64,000 nt of DNA from Salinisphaera sp. LB1. GTDB taxonomy: Bacteria > Pseudomonadota > Gammaproteobacteria > Nevskiales > Salinisphaeraceae. How positions within the stretch are numbered: position 1 is the first letter of the stretch; the number at the start of each line of letters is the position of its first letter. The stretch spans positions 3,292,501 to 3,356,500 of the forward strand of contig NZ_CP029488.1 of assembly GCF_003177035.1 (NCBI RefSeq), given 5' to 3'. This document shows, in pieces, positions 46,880 to 56,178 of this stretch. The notes under the pieces were generated by a model, which saw nothing but the letters and a program-made list of their open reading frames with translations, did no database searches and had not been told where the DNA came from. A program made the translations under genes and the position numbers.

Positions 46880-47142
46880 GAAGTATTCCCGGAAGTTGAT
46901 ATAGGTTTCGATCGTCGCGCACCGGTATGCCGTGCTCGGCCCGAATCATCGCTGGTGCGCTTCCCCTTGACTCATCCTATCTTTTTTTGCCTCGCAGGGT
47001 GTGGCATTACCGCCACCGGGCGTGGCGGTCGATGTATGCAATACTGAAAAAGGGATCGTCTAACGCGATCAATTCAGATCAAATAGCGCGACGTTGAACG
47101 CCGCCGCTGCGCAGCTATGCGCCAACCAGGGAGATCGTTTTC

Positions 47143-47811
47143 GTGAGTTTTCCGATCAGTATCAGCGATATCGAATCGGCGATGCCGCTCCTGCTGCAGG
47201 GGCTGCAGCTGACGCTCGAAATCACGGTCTTCGGTCTGATTATCGGGTTTGTCATCGGCCTGTTCGTCGGCCTGAGCACACTCAGCCCGACGCGCTGGCT
47301 ACGCTGGCCGGGTACGGCCTACATGGAGTTTTTCCGCGGTACACCGATACTCGTGCAGGCGTTGTTCATATTCTATGGTCTGCCCGATGTCATCGGCCAT
47401 CCGATTCCGGCATTCGCGGCCGGCGTGGCGGCGATCGCGCTCAATTCCGGGGCCTATATCTGCGAAATCGTTCGCGGCGGGGTGAAATCGATCGAGAAGA
47501 GTCAGCGCGAGGCCGGTCTGGCTGTCGGCTTGTCCAACGCCCAGACCTTTCGCTACATCATCTGGCCGCAGGCGCTGCGTCGCATCGTGCCGCCACTGGG
47601 CAACCAGGGCATCATCAGCCTGAAAGATACATCGGTTTTTTCGGTGATCGGCGTCGGTGAACTTGTCCGTCAGGGGCAGGTCTATATCGCCGCGACTTTC
47701 AATGCCTTCGAGATCTACTTCGTCGTGGCGATCATGTACCTGATCATCACGCTCACGTTTTCCTTCTTCCTGCGTAAGCTGGAGAAGCGACAGAACCGAG
47801 GATATGCCTGA
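47143..47811 (+). CDS. Polar amino acid ABC transporter permease (GlnP type)
   Basis: 222 residues, about 5 membrane helices. The family EAA loop (GLAVGLSNAQTFRYIIWPQALRR in part) couples to the ATPase. The start is a GTG at 47143 with GGGAG ten bases upstream. It is the only permease, so a homodimer is likely. It is followed by a shared terminator and the convergent binding-protein gene. Confidence 0.9.
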   Translation: MSFPISISDIESAMPLLLQGLQLTLEITVFGLIIGFVIGLFVGLSTLSPTRWLRWPGTAYMEFFRGTPILVQALFIFYGLPDVIGHPIPAFAAGVAAIALNSGAYICEIVRGGVKSIEKSQREAGLAVGLSNAQTFRYIIWPQALRRIVPPLGNQGIISLKDTSVFSVIGVGELVRQGQVYIAATFNAFEIYFVVAIMYLIITLTFSFFLRKLEKRQNRGYA

Positions 47812-47829
47812 AACGGAGTAGGGCAGCAT

Positions 47830-47861
47830 AAAAAAGGCCGCGCTTTTGCGCGGCCTTTTTT
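47830..47861. terminator. Bidirectional intrinsic terminator
   Basis: AAAAAAGGCCGCGC, loop TTTT, GCGCGGCCTTTTTT: a perfect 8-bp GC stem flanked by six A and six T. It lies between the convergent permease and binding-protein genes and can stop both. Confidence 0.93.
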
Positions 47862-47882
47862 CATTACCCGCTCGAGACCGGT

Positions 47883-48674
47883 TTATTTGGTCAAGTCGGC
47901 CGGCGGGGCCTTGTCGAACCATTTCTTGTATATCTTGGTGAACGTGCCGTCTTTCTTTATCTGCGTCAGCGCCTTGTTCACCGGCTGTACCCACTTGCTG
48001 TTCTGGGGGAAGGCGATGCCGTACTGCTGTCCGGCATAGGTCGGGCCGACCGCCTTGACCTTGCCGTGGCCCTTGGTCTTGATGAAGTACAGCACATTGG
48101 GCACATCGTAAAATGCCGCGTCTACGTTGCCGCTGATCAACGCCATATACATCTGCGAGGTACCCGGATACGGCACCACCTTGCCGATGCCCGGGACCTT
48201 GTGCGTCAAGTAGTTGTAACTGGTACTGCCGATCTTGGTGGATACCGACTTGCCCTTCAGGTCCTTGATCGTCTTGATGGTGTTGTTGTCGGCGCGCACC
48301 ATCAACTTCAAGCCCGAGTCGTAATAGGGATTGGAGAAGTCGACCTTCTGCGCCCGCTCCTTGGTGATGGTGATGCCCGCGATGGCCATGTCCACGCTCT
48401 TGGCCTGCAGCGCCGGGATAATGCCGTTGAAATCCATCGTCCGCAGACGAACCTTGAAGCCGGCGCGTTTCGCGATCGCATGGATCATGTCGATATCGTA
48501 GCCGACGTGCTTGCGGGTCTTGATATCCAGCGACTCGAAGGGCACGAAGCTCGGGTCGGTGGCGACCGTCAGCGTAGGTTCTGCCGCCAGGGCCGAAGGC
48601 GCCGCACACAACACTGTGGCAGCGGTCATCGCCGCAGCGAAGGCGCCGCGCAGACATCTTTTGATGGGCGTCAT
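47883..48674 (-). CDS. Polar amino acid ABC transporter substrate-binding protein (GlnH type)
   Basis: 263 residues with a signal peptide (1-30, ending ALAAE). FVPFESLDIKTRKHVGYDIDM and SVDMAIAGITITKERAQKVDFS are the glutamine/lysine-arginine-ornithine binding family signatures. It is transcribed toward the permease gene and shares its terminator. Ligand identity is not readable. It completes a three-gene importer written on alternating strands. Confidence 0.9.
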   Translation of the reverse strand: MTPIKRCLRGAFAAAMTAATVLCAAPSALAAEPTLTVATDPSFVPFESLDIKTRKHVGYDIDMIHAIAKRAGFKVRLRTMDFNGIIPALQAKSVDMAIAGITITKERAQKVDFSNPYYDSGLKLMVRADNNTIKTIKDLKGKSVSTKIGSTSYNYLTHKVPGIGKVVPYPGTSQMYMALISGNVDAAFYDVPNVLYFIKTKGHGKVKAVGPTYAGQQYGIAFPQNSKWVQPVNKALTQIKKDGTFTKIYKKWFDKAPPADLTK

Positions 48675-49058
48675 TATGAAAAATCCTCAGTTGTGGTTTT
48701 TGTATGTCCCAAAGCCCGCCGACGCGGGCAACCCCCTATGAACAATGACCATCGGTCAAAGCCCGTGTCAACTGACTACCCGGACCCGGGACAGGGACTT
48801 TAAAGCCCAGAAGGGGAATTCGGCTCGGCAAGGATAATAGGGACGCGTAAGCAACGGGTCCCGCCACGTTTTTAAGCTTACCGAAAGCGGGTACGCCATC
48901 TTGGCCGGCGGATATTGACAAGCCGGCCGAAGCGCGTCGGCATATCGCGCAACACAGCGCTTCGAGCACCATACGCGTCGGTAATCCGCCCGTTTTAAAG
49001 CGCGCTATTTCTTGGGGGGATTGCCTTATCCCTGCACGAGATCAAGTGTGAACAGATC
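48675..49058. other. Intergenic stretch
   Basis: No gene is supported. GCAACACAGCGCTT at 48949-48962 equals 12527-12540 inside the nested repeat at 12411-12683, so a fragment of that element may lie here. Confidence 0.3.
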
Positions 49059-49841
49059 CTAGAAGCGCCAACCGATGCCCATCGTATACAGCGCCGCCTT
49101 CCAGTGGTTGGTCGAACTGATTGTCTCCCCCAACCCTGGAATCGACAGCTTCGACTTAACGTCTGCAAAGCCCACGTAGCGGAAGTCGAGGTTGAGATAC
49201 AGACGGCTCCAGAGATTGACATCCGCGCCCACCTGGCCGATGAAGGCCACCGGTTCGCTGAGCTTGAGTTTGGCTCCGAGGGCCTTGTAAGTCGGATCTG
49301 TGATCGTCGTGTCGTAGGTGTTCAAGTAGGTGGCGCCGACGCCGATATAGGGACGGATGCGCGTATCGACCCACGGTCGGAAGACCACCGTAAAATCGGG
49401 CGGAAAGGAGCGGAACGTGCCGATTTTCTGGGAGCTGCTATTGGCGGACTGCTTGGCTTCGAAGTTGAAGTTGAACGGCGGCGTCAGCTGGAACTGCAGC
49501 GCGAGGTGATGGCCGGTTCGTGGCAGATACAGCCCGTAGGTAATCTCGGCTGTCGTGGTATTGCTCTGGGAAGATTCTGAACCGGGCAGGGTCAGGCCGC
49601 CAGGGTTGATCGTAAGATTGCTGCTGTTGCCGATATACTGTACGTGCAGCCAACCGGCCGAGACGAAGCTGTTGTGGGCAATGTAATGCATGGCTGCGCC
49701 GAGCGGGTTGCGGGGGGCCGTGTCGCTATGCACCGCTGACGTTGCTGCCATCCCTTGAGTTGCAAGAACTGAGCTGCCGACAAGAAAGCTCGAAACAAGC
49801 GCGTACTTTATTCGCGTTATATTTTTGTTTCTTTTTTTCAT
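49059..49841 (-). CDS. OmpW family outer membrane protein
   Basis: 260 residues: signal peptide (about 1-33, ending GMAA), then an 8-strand small barrel. NPLGAAMHYIAHNSFVSAGW, the LQFQLTPPF strand, RPYIGVGATYLNTY and the closing GIGWRF (C-terminal F) are OmpW features. It forms a narrow hydrophobic channel for small molecules. The gene has a 448-base AT-leaning upstream region and looks monocistronic. Confidence 0.85.
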   Translation of the reverse strand: MKKRNKNITRIKYALVSSFLVGSSVLATQGMAATSAVHSDTAPRNPLGAAMHYIAHNSFVSAGWLHVQYIGNSSNLTINPGGLTLPGSESSQSNTTTAEITYGLYLPRTGHHLALQFQLTPPFNFNFEAKQSANSSSQKIGTFRSFPPDFTVVFRPWVDTRIRPYIGVGATYLNTYDTTITDPTYKALGAKLKLSEPVAFIGQVGADVNLWSRLYLNLDFRYVGFADVKSKLSIPGLGETISSTNHWKAALYTMGIGWRF

Positions 49842-50289
49842 GAATTTACTCCCTTGATAAGTTTATAGGGCACGGCGCAGGCCAGACACGTTAATGCCCC
49901 ATGGCATGGCAATCGATTGCACCTTTTTATTACTTTCCAATTTTCGACCGATCGCGCTAAGTTATCGGCGTCCGGCTCCGTGAGTTTGAGTATAAACAAA
50001 CCTTGTCTCGAGTCTTCTATAGACTTTCGACTTAATGGTGTGTAATCAAAATTATCATATTGTGGCAAAGCGGTGCGGGGTGGTCAGGCCCATGAACAGG
50101 CTGGTTTGCGGTAGGGCGCGATTCGCCGCGATGGCAATTTATCGCGAGCGGCAGCTTTCTGCAGGAACGCGTACGTTCGAAATAGCGGCGAAAATAGGGC
50201 GAGAATCACGACTTAGGGCGCCACTGAAAAAACCGGCATGTCTCGGGACAATAGTCAGCAGCACTGGAGAGTGAATAGGAACCGAACCG
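49842..50289. other. Intergenic stretch before the IS5-type remnant
   Basis: It should hold the ompW promoter; no box or palindrome is clear enough to mark. The right end may belong to the inserted element, but no terminal inverted repeat was identified. Confidence 0.35.
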
Positions 50290-51182
50290 ATGCGAAGTCC
50301 GGACGCCGAACAGCCGTCGCTGTTTTCGTATTTACAGACGAAGGGTTTCGTGCCCGCTGCTCATCCCCTGCGCCGGATCCGATTGTCGGTCGATTGGGCA
50401 CGGGACTCGATGGACGCCACGCTGACGGCCAGCTATTCACATACGGGTGGAGACCGGGCATTGCCCCGGAACGCCTGATCCGGGCGTTGTGGCTCCAGGT
50501 GCTGTACTCGATCGGCTGCGAGCGCCAGCTCGTCGAGCGGCTGCGCTACAACATGCTCTTTCGCTGGTTCGTCCCCCTGTCGCTGGATCATGCGGTCTGA
50601 GACGCCACGACGTTCACCAAGAACCGCCAGCGGTTCATCGATGGCGCGGTGACCAGTGGGCTGTTGGGCGCGGTGGTCGAACAAGCCCGCCGGCGCCGGC
50701 TGTTGTCCGAACAGCACTTCTGTGTGGACGGCACGTTGATCGACGTCCTGACCGATAATCGGCACGCCTTGGTGGTCGATGCCGAGACCACGCACGCCAG
50801 CGGCAGCGCCGTAGTCGGCGCGGCACTGGCGATGCAGGGTATCGAAGGCCGGGCCGCCGCCGACTGGCGGTGGGCGCCGACAAGCACTACGATCAATGAC
50901 GCTTCGTGGACGGCGCGCGCCGGGCCCGCGTCATGCCGCACCTAGCCCGGAAAACAAAACAACGGCCGCCGCTCGGCGATCGACGCCCGTACAACACGCC
51001 ACGTCGGCTACGCGAAGTCGATCAATGCCCGCCATGGCGTCGAGACGCCATTCGGCTGGGGGAAATACGCCCGACCGCTGAAGCAGACGATGCTGCGTGG
51101 GCTGGATCGAGTCGCCGCTCAAGCCAAGCGGGTGTTTGCCAGTTACACCCTGATACGGATAGCCGCATTGGAGGGCGCATGA
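50290..51182 (+). pseudogene. Broken IS5-family transposase
   Basis: The start reads AEQPSLFSYLQTKGFVPAAH, then after a frame change ERLIRALWLQVLYSIGCERQ and LRYNMLFRWF. A TGA at 50598 replaces the usual W before DATTFTKNR. The middle joins EQHFCVDGTLI directly to a DNRHALVVDAETTHASG stretch, so the normal insert of about 50 residues is lost. Near 50880 the frame shifts again (GADKHYD, stop), and the end RRSAIDARTTRHVGYA, VETPFGWGK continues to 51182. Several independent lesions make it inactive. Confidence 0.8.
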
Positions 51183-51600
51183 GCGCGTTCCGTAGTCGAA
51201 CTGCGTCTGAAAGCCGGGATTTGCAGCCTGCAAGCCCGAAAATCGGACAGAAATTGACCACAAACCGAGTTCGAACGTACGACAGACGAGTCTCGCACCA
51301 TAATTTGGCTGCTAATTCGGAAGCGGCGTAACACACAATGGGTTTGTCGATCATGTACAAGGTTCAGCCGAATTCCTGACGACGTGAGTGCCCTCACGCC
51401 TGGAACAGCCGTGCCCTGATCTTCCTTCTTATTTAGGCTAATTCGCGTGCATTTGCGGACAAAATGCGCTCTTATTCCGCTACGTGAGCGTCGTGCATAA
51501 TCAAGACCGGCTTGGCGGCGTGACGCCAAATCCGCTCCGCGCGGCTTTGAGCGGTGGCGGGTGACCGTGAGAGCCAAGTGCACATAAGGCGTGGACTCGG
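51183..51600. other. Intergenic stretch holding a diverged repeat
   Basis: Apart from the repeat at 51421-51505, nothing is recognised. The right end of the IS5-type remnant probably lies within the first part. Confidence 0.35.
51421..51505. repeat. Diverged intergenic repeat, copy B
   Basis: Partner of 143-229. The core 51441-51467 (ATTCGCGTGCATTTGCGGAC and seven more bases) differs from copy A at two of 27 positions. Both copies lie beside unrelated genes. Confidence 0.5.
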
Positions 51601-52071
51601 TCATTCGGTGTAGGTGAACATGACAGCGAGCAGGGCGAGGCCGAACACCGAGACTGCGAGCGCAAAGAACGTGGCCAGATAAGGGCCGTGTCGCGCCGGT
51701 AGCTTGTAGGCCCGCTCGTAGGCCCAGGCGTAGCGCACAAAGCGGATGCCTGTAACTACCGACATCAGCACGCCGAAGCTCACCAGGGCCAAGCCGCACC
51801 AGCTGGATAGGTCGTTCGAATGGACCAACGCACCGGATGGCTTGCCCGGCAGCCGCGAGATCAGCAGGCTGAATCGATCGATTGCCATGCCAAAGACCAT
51901 CAGCGCGAGTGCCGTGCGGATCCAGTTGGACAGGGTGCGCTCGGTGTTTTGATAGCAGCGTTCCGCGGACATCTCTGTACGCTGCGCCGACATCGCGACC
52001 AGCTGATGCATGAGTCTGATCTGTTCGGGCTGTTGTGGCTGCTCAGGTGGTTCGCGCTGTTCTTCTGCCAT
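51601..52071 (-). CDS. DUF202-like small membrane protein
   Basis: 156 residues. A polar, proline/glutamine-rich N-terminus is followed by three hydrophobic segments (about 50-68, 88-110, 130-152). NTERTLSNWIRTALALMVFG is the DUF202 signature (RT-x-L-W-RT-L). Function is unknown for the family. It stands alone among insertion debris. Confidence 0.7.
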   Translation of the reverse strand: MAEEQREPPEQPQQPEQIRLMHQLVAMSAQRTEMSAERCYQNTERTLSNWIRTALALMVFGMAIDRFSLLISRLPGKPSGALVHSNDLSSWCGLALVSFGVLMSVVTGIRFVRYAWAYERAYKLPARHGPYLATFFALAVSVFGLALLAVMFTYTE

Positions 52072-52138
52072 GATCTGAATGTTGTAAATGTAGTGATCTC
52101 TCCGCTTGGCTAACGAGTGTACATTGGCGCGACTTGAT

Positions 52139-52212
52139 GGTCAGGTCTCGATCATGCGTGTGCAGTGGCGGGATTCATACCCGAAGTCCGCTGCACAAAA
52201 CGAGACCTGGCC
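52139..52212. repeat. Inverted repeat, diverged form of the REP-like family
   Basis: GGTCAGGTCTCG (52139-52150) pairs with CGAGACCTGGCC (52201-52212) with one mismatch, and GTGCAG (52160-52165) pairs with CTGCAC (52191-52196). The arms resemble the GGTCAGGTCTTG repeats near 56.8, 57.2, 61.4 and 63.9 kb. The whole can fold as one hairpin of about 74 bases. Confidence 0.55.
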
Positions 52213-52295
52213 CTGAGGGAGGTGAGCCGGGCGTGCAGCCCCGCGTGAACCACCGCCCGCCTCCGTGGACGCGACGAATACAGCGGCGTTTCATG

Positions 52296-52736
52296 TCATC
52301 GGTGCAATTCCGGGTCGCGTATCACGAGTACCGGGCAATGCGCATGCCCCACCACGGCTCCGGACACACTGCCCAAAAAGATATCGGCAAGCCCGGGATC
52401 GTGTGCGGCCATTACAACCATGTCGGGGTGTGTTCTGTTGATCTCGTCGATCAAATAGCGCGGCATACGCCCGATGAGAACGCTCGTGGCGGAGTTGAGA
52501 TCGGCCGGGATGTGCTCGGCCGCCACCTCGTCCAGCCGGTCCTGAGCGGACTGACGCGATTCCTCGGTGGCCTCTACCGCCACATACGGATACATGCCCG
52601 CATTAATGTCCGGCAGCACGGTCACCAGGTGCACGGAGGCGTCGCGCGCTCTGGCCCACTGCACAGCATAGGGCAGGGCCAATTCAATGGAATCGGGCTG
52701 GGAAAGATCGAGCGGCACAAGTATTTCGCGTGACAT
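52296..52736 (-). CDS. Universal stress protein UspA family
   Basis: A single-domain, 146-residue cytosolic protein: start REILVPLDLSQPDSIELALP, end LGSVSGAVVGHAHCPVLVIRD. The ATP-binding loop G-x2-G-x9-G(S/T) is only partly kept (HDPGLADIFLGSVSG), so nucleotide binding is uncertain. GGAG lies seven bases before the ATG at 52736; the frame is open upstream but without a better site. Confidence 0.85.
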   Translation of the reverse strand: MSREILVPLDLSQPDSIELALPYAVQWARARDASVHLVTVLPDINAGMYPYVAVEATEESRQSAQDRLDEVAAEHIPADLNSATSVLIGRMPRYLIDEINRTHPDMVVMAAHDPGLADIFLGSVSGAVVGHAHCPVLVIRDPELHR

Positions 52737-52841
52737 GGCAGTCTCCGTTGCGGCACCACGGTGCAAAGACGAAAGGCGATTACGCCTCCGTGCCTTCAGC
52801 ATGGCGCCCCGTCGGCGTCAACGCTTTGACGCAGGTCAATC

Positions 52842-52952
52842 CGCAAGCCGATCGGCGGTCGCCATGTGCTCGGCGCCGAGCGATTCGAGTGGCAAGTCGC
52901 GGCGATGCTCGGACGGCGCGTGAGTCGCGTGGCGTCGGGTAGACCGAGGAAA
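52842..52952 (+). pseudogene. RAYT remnant 1 (C-terminal tail only)
   Basis: One frame reads SIRKPIGGRHVLGAERFEW then QVAAMLGRRVSR and GRPRKG. The intact RAYT at 59360 has EIRKATNGNYVLGSDRFEAE, VAAALGRRVSR and GRPKK. A stop precedes the fragment in frame, and nothing of the catalytic part remains. The following bases (TGTTCTGTCC near 52979) resemble the repeat found after the intact copy. Confidence 0.65.
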
Positions 52953-53307
52953 GGGATAGGCAATGGTCAGAAAACTGTGTTCTGTCCTTGAGGGTTCCAG
53001 AGGGCTTCTACGAAAGTAGAATAGAAGGACGGCGACAAAGCAGTTTTGGTCTGCCGATATGCTTGGTAGATGTTATGCCGAGCGTGTGACGTCGTGCCCG
53101 GTATGGCCGAGGTAACGAGTGGCTACCGGCCGAAAAGCGTCGCCATGCCGCGATCTTCGTTACGGCTATAAAACGCGCATTGAACAACAACGATTACAAT
53201 ACCCGGCTACGGCGAGCTCGACAGGCGTCGCCGTAACATATCGAGCAAGGTCGCGAACAAGCCCGTTGCAGAACGAAGGGCGGTTGTGTGAGCAGTGTTC
53301 CAACCAG

Positions 53308-54654
53308 ATGATGACGATATTGATGAGAAGTATGCGCAGTGATTTGCTGGCAATCGGTCTGACGCTTCCGGCGCTGTTTTCGACCGGTGTATTCACCACG
53401 GTTTCGGCAAAAACTGCGACGTCCACGGCGGCCGAGCATGGCTCGACGTGGCAAACGATCAGGGTTCGCCGCGGCGGTACGCTTTCCGGCGCTTTCGCCA
53501 GAGCCGGGCTCGGCACGCAATCCTGGCAGCATGTGCTCGCGCTGGGCGGACCCACCCAGTCGTTGACGCGACTGCACCCCGGCGACCTAATACGGTTGAA
53601 AAAGAACAGCGCCGGCGAACTCAGCCATCTGCGCTATCGCATGGGCCCGCTCAAGACGCTGAAGGTCGACCGCCGCGGTGGCCGCTTGCACGCCCACATT
53701 CACAAGATCTCCATACATGTAAAGCGCCGCATGGTGGCCGGCACGGTGGGGACATCCTTGTCGGGTTCGCTGGCGGCGGCGGGTGTACCCGCCACGATTG
53801 CCAATAAACTCAGCCAGGTTTATCGACCGCGCATGGATTTGTCCCGCCACATTCAGCGCGGCGATCAATTCCGCGTTCTTTACAAGGTTCGCTACGAAGG
53901 CGGCAAACGTCTCGGTCCGGGTTCCTTGCTGGCAGCGCGTTTCACGATCGGAAAACAGAAAGTGCGGGTTTTTCGTTTCCGCGAGCCTGATGGCCGGGTC
54001 CGCTATCTGAACGCCGACGGCAAAAGCTACAAGCTGGGGATCTCGCGCCATCCAGTCAATTACACGCGGATCAGTTCACCGTTCATGAAGGAGCGCATGG
54101 ACCCGGCGATTCACGTGCTCCAACCGCATAATGGCACCGACATGGCCGCACCGATCGGCACCCCGGTGCGGGCGGCGGCAAACGGCACGGTCAAATACAT
54201 CGGTTGGGCCCGGGGTTATGGCCGCGTGATCTATTTGCGCAATTTTGACGGCTACACCACGCGCTATGCACATCTCCACAGCTTTGCCCATGGGCTGGCC
54301 AAAGGCGACCATGTGAAACAGGGGCAGCGCATTGGAACAGTAGGCAATACCGGCTGGTCGACTGGCCCGCATCTGCTGTTCGAGATCCGCAAGAACGGCG
54401 TGCCGCACAATCCCATGACCATGCCGTTGCCGTCCGCTCAGCCGTTGAGCGGCAAACAGTTGGCCCAATTCAAAAAACGTATCGGCCCGCTTGTCGCGAT
54501 GGTCGATCAACCGGTTCATGCGCGCGGATACGCCAGCGTTCTTGGTCAACACAAAGTGTGTTCAAGCCGTATCGTCGGCCCCGCTGGGCAGGCCGCAGGC
54601 CCGGGACGTGCGAATCGCTCGATCTGTGTCGCCGACTCGGGCCGATCCAGCTAG
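53308..54654 (+). CDS. M23 family peptidoglycan DD-metallopeptidase (MepM-like)
   Basis: About 448 residues. A signal-like hydrophobic segment (about 10-32, LLAIGLTLPALFSTGVFTT) is followed by an OapA/LysM-like region (IRVRRGGTLSGAFARAGLG; LHPGDLIRL), a beta-rich linker and an M23 domain near 265-385. Zinc ligands are HNGTD and the HLH of RYAHLHSF, with GPHLLFEI closing the site. It cuts peptidoglycan cross-links in the periplasm. The start is uncertain: several ATGs (53308, 53311, 53323) lack a clear ribosome-binding site. The last 60 residues have no homologous feature I know. Confidence 0.85.
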   Translation: MMTILMRSMRSDLLAIGLTLPALFSTGVFTTVSAKTATSTAAEHGSTWQTIRVRRGGTLSGAFARAGLGTQSWQHVLALGGPTQSLTRLHPGDLIRLKKNSAGELSHLRYRMGPLKTLKVDRRGGRLHAHIHKISIHVKRRMVAGTVGTSLSGSLAAAGVPATIANKLSQVYRPRMDLSRHIQRGDQFRVLYKVRYEGGKRLGPGSLLAARFTIGKQKVRVFRFREPDGRVRYLNADGKSYKLGISRHPVNYTRISSPFMKERMDPAIHVLQPHNGTDMAAPIGTPVRAAANGTVKYIGWARGYGRVIYLRNFDGYTTRYAHLHSFAHGLAKGDHVKQGQRIGTVGNTGWSTGPHLLFEIRKNGVPHNPMTMPLPSAQPLSGKQLAQFKKRIGPLVAMVDQPVHARGYASVLGQHKVCSSRIVGPAGQAAGPGRANRSICVADSGRSS

Positions 54655-54864
54655 GAGGCTGCGCCGCGAGTTCAATAGGGGCAGGGCCGGAGGGTTCCCA
54701 CAAATCGGTCCCACGTCGAAGAGCACCGCTAATCGGTTTGAAGTGCTATCCACGGTGTTTTTTTAACGCCTCCCAGGGGGCGTATCGCGACGTGGCCAGT
54801 TCCTGCACCCCCCGCTGCCTGCAGAAGCCCGAGATAGACCCCGAGCTCTTCACCCCAGGCTATC

Positions 54865-54885
54865 GGCGTGGCCTAAAGCCACGCC
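54865..54885. repeat. Perfect hairpin
   Basis: GGCGTGGC, loop CTAAA, GCCACGCC. It lies 52 bases after the lipoprotein stop (minus strand) and between convergent genes. Without a T-tract it is a weak terminator candidate or a palindromic repeat unit. Confidence 0.4.
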
Positions 54886-54936
54886 GTGCCGGGTCGCATG
54901 CTTCGGGCGCGACGAAGCATATGGCCGATCTCCTGG

Positions 54937-55431
54937 CTAGAGGGCGGTGACGTGCTGCACCCCGTCGGCGTAGCGACGCAACAAGACCTTTTCGCCCTTC
55001 GAAAACTTGGACGAATCGCCCGGCTGCGAGATCGTTTCGTAGCCGTGATCGCCCATATTTAGGGTCAGGCGCACTCCTTGCTCCTTGCTCATACGGTCGG
55101 ATACCGCGCTGGTCAGCGAGGAGGCCATCGATCCGAAAGCGCCACTGAGACCGCTATAACCGGTATGTGAGCGGACCTCATCATCCGTGCCCGACTTGGC
55201 GGAGCCGATCATTTGCGCAGTGACGCCCTTGTTGTTGACTCTCACCTGGGCGGTTTTGGATTTCTCGACCACGCCCTTCTCGGTGTCGACTACCGCGCCG
55301 TGCGCGGTCGGATCGAACTGGGGTGTTTTTGCCGTATCGACGAACCGGTTCATCTCTCCTTGCATACCGGCACAGCCAGACACCGAAATAGCCGAAACAG
55401 CCAGTGCCAGCATCGCAATTGTTTGTTTCAT
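54937..55431 (-). CDS. Small lipoprotein of unknown function
   Basis: 164 residues. The signal peptide ends in a lipobox, VSGC (cysteine about 20), so the mature protein is lipidated. Its body is polar (TAKTPQFDPTAHGAVVDTEK; GFGSMASSLTSAV-like) with the end VLLRRYADGVQHVTAL. GGAGGGGAGA precedes the ATG at 55431, which decides the start; the longer open frame is spurious. No family assigned. Confidence 0.78.
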   Translation of the reverse strand: MKQTIAMLALAVSAISVSGCAGMQGEMNRFVDTAKTPQFDPTAHGAVVDTEKGVVEKSKTAQVRVNNKGVTAQMIGSAKSGTDDEVRSHTGYSGLSGAFGSMASSLTSAVSDRMSKEQGVRLTLNMGDHGYETISQPGDSSKFSKGEKVLLRRYADGVQHVTAL

Positions 55432-55659
55432 TCTCCCCTCCCGGGCTTGAGTAAGTGAATTGGCAACCTCTCCCGAGTTGCCAGCAAGTAGACAATATCG
55501 GTCGGGAGCCGGCGGTCTTGAGTGTGGCGCACGTTTTCGTACGAAAATTATGGGACAGGCCGCGGGGAACATTAGGGCGAAATTAACGGGCGGACCCAAT
55601 GCTGTGCACTTAATCACTCGAGTCGTGCAATTCGGTGGTAAATTAAACCGCTGATGTCC

Positions 55660-55835
55660 TACCGTGTTTCTATTCGGAAGATGGCTATCGCTTGTATCTT
55701 GAATGGTTGGAGAAGTACGCTGAGTCAGGGGGTTGCGTGGTTCATGCCTATGCGCCGATGACGAATCATGTCCATCTGCTGTTAACCGCCAAAACAACCG
55801 GAGGTGTCGGGCAATTGATAAAGCGACTGGGCCAG
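55660..55835 (+). pseudogene. RAYT remnant 2 (N-terminal catalytic part)
   Basis: Starting near GTTTCTATTCGGAAGATGGC, the frame gives YLEWLEKYAESGGC, AYAPMTNHVHLLLTAKTTGG and VGQLIKRLGQ, nearly identical to residues 35-82 of the intact RAYT at 59360. It includes the HVH metal motif but lacks the start, the catalytic tyrosine and everything after base 55835. The break is sharp at LGQ. Confidence 0.75.
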
Positions 55836-56178
55836 GGCTCGGCAACCGACTGGCATGAATGTGCTTTGACAGGCAATTCAGACCTGATAGAAAAAGAGTT
55901 GGCCAAGGTTCTGCAGCGCATCACGACCGCCATCAGAGTATCCGTGATCGCTGACAAGCGCCGGTTGGAAAGCGATTTCCGACATGCGTTCAAGGGCGTC
56001 GAAGCGATATCGCAGATCGATTAGCGACACGCATGACCCTGTTCGAGATGGCCTCAAGATGGTCGCGGCCGGCCCAGCGGCTGCCGCCTCCATCTATTCC
56101 CGAGCCGCTGGCCGCACGTATCGAGACAGTGTTCGGCCTGCCCCCGAACTTTCCCGTATTGCGCTCACGACGGGCGTG
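55836..56178. other. Unassigned stretch after RAYT remnant 2
   Basis: The frame of the remnant stays open to 56024, reading through foreign sequence (LIEKELAKVLQRITTAIRVS). This could be a fragment of another gene. A 49-codon frame at 56033-56182 (MTLFEMASRWSRPAQRLPP) also looks protein-like but has no recognised family or ribosome-binding site. Confidence 0.3.
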
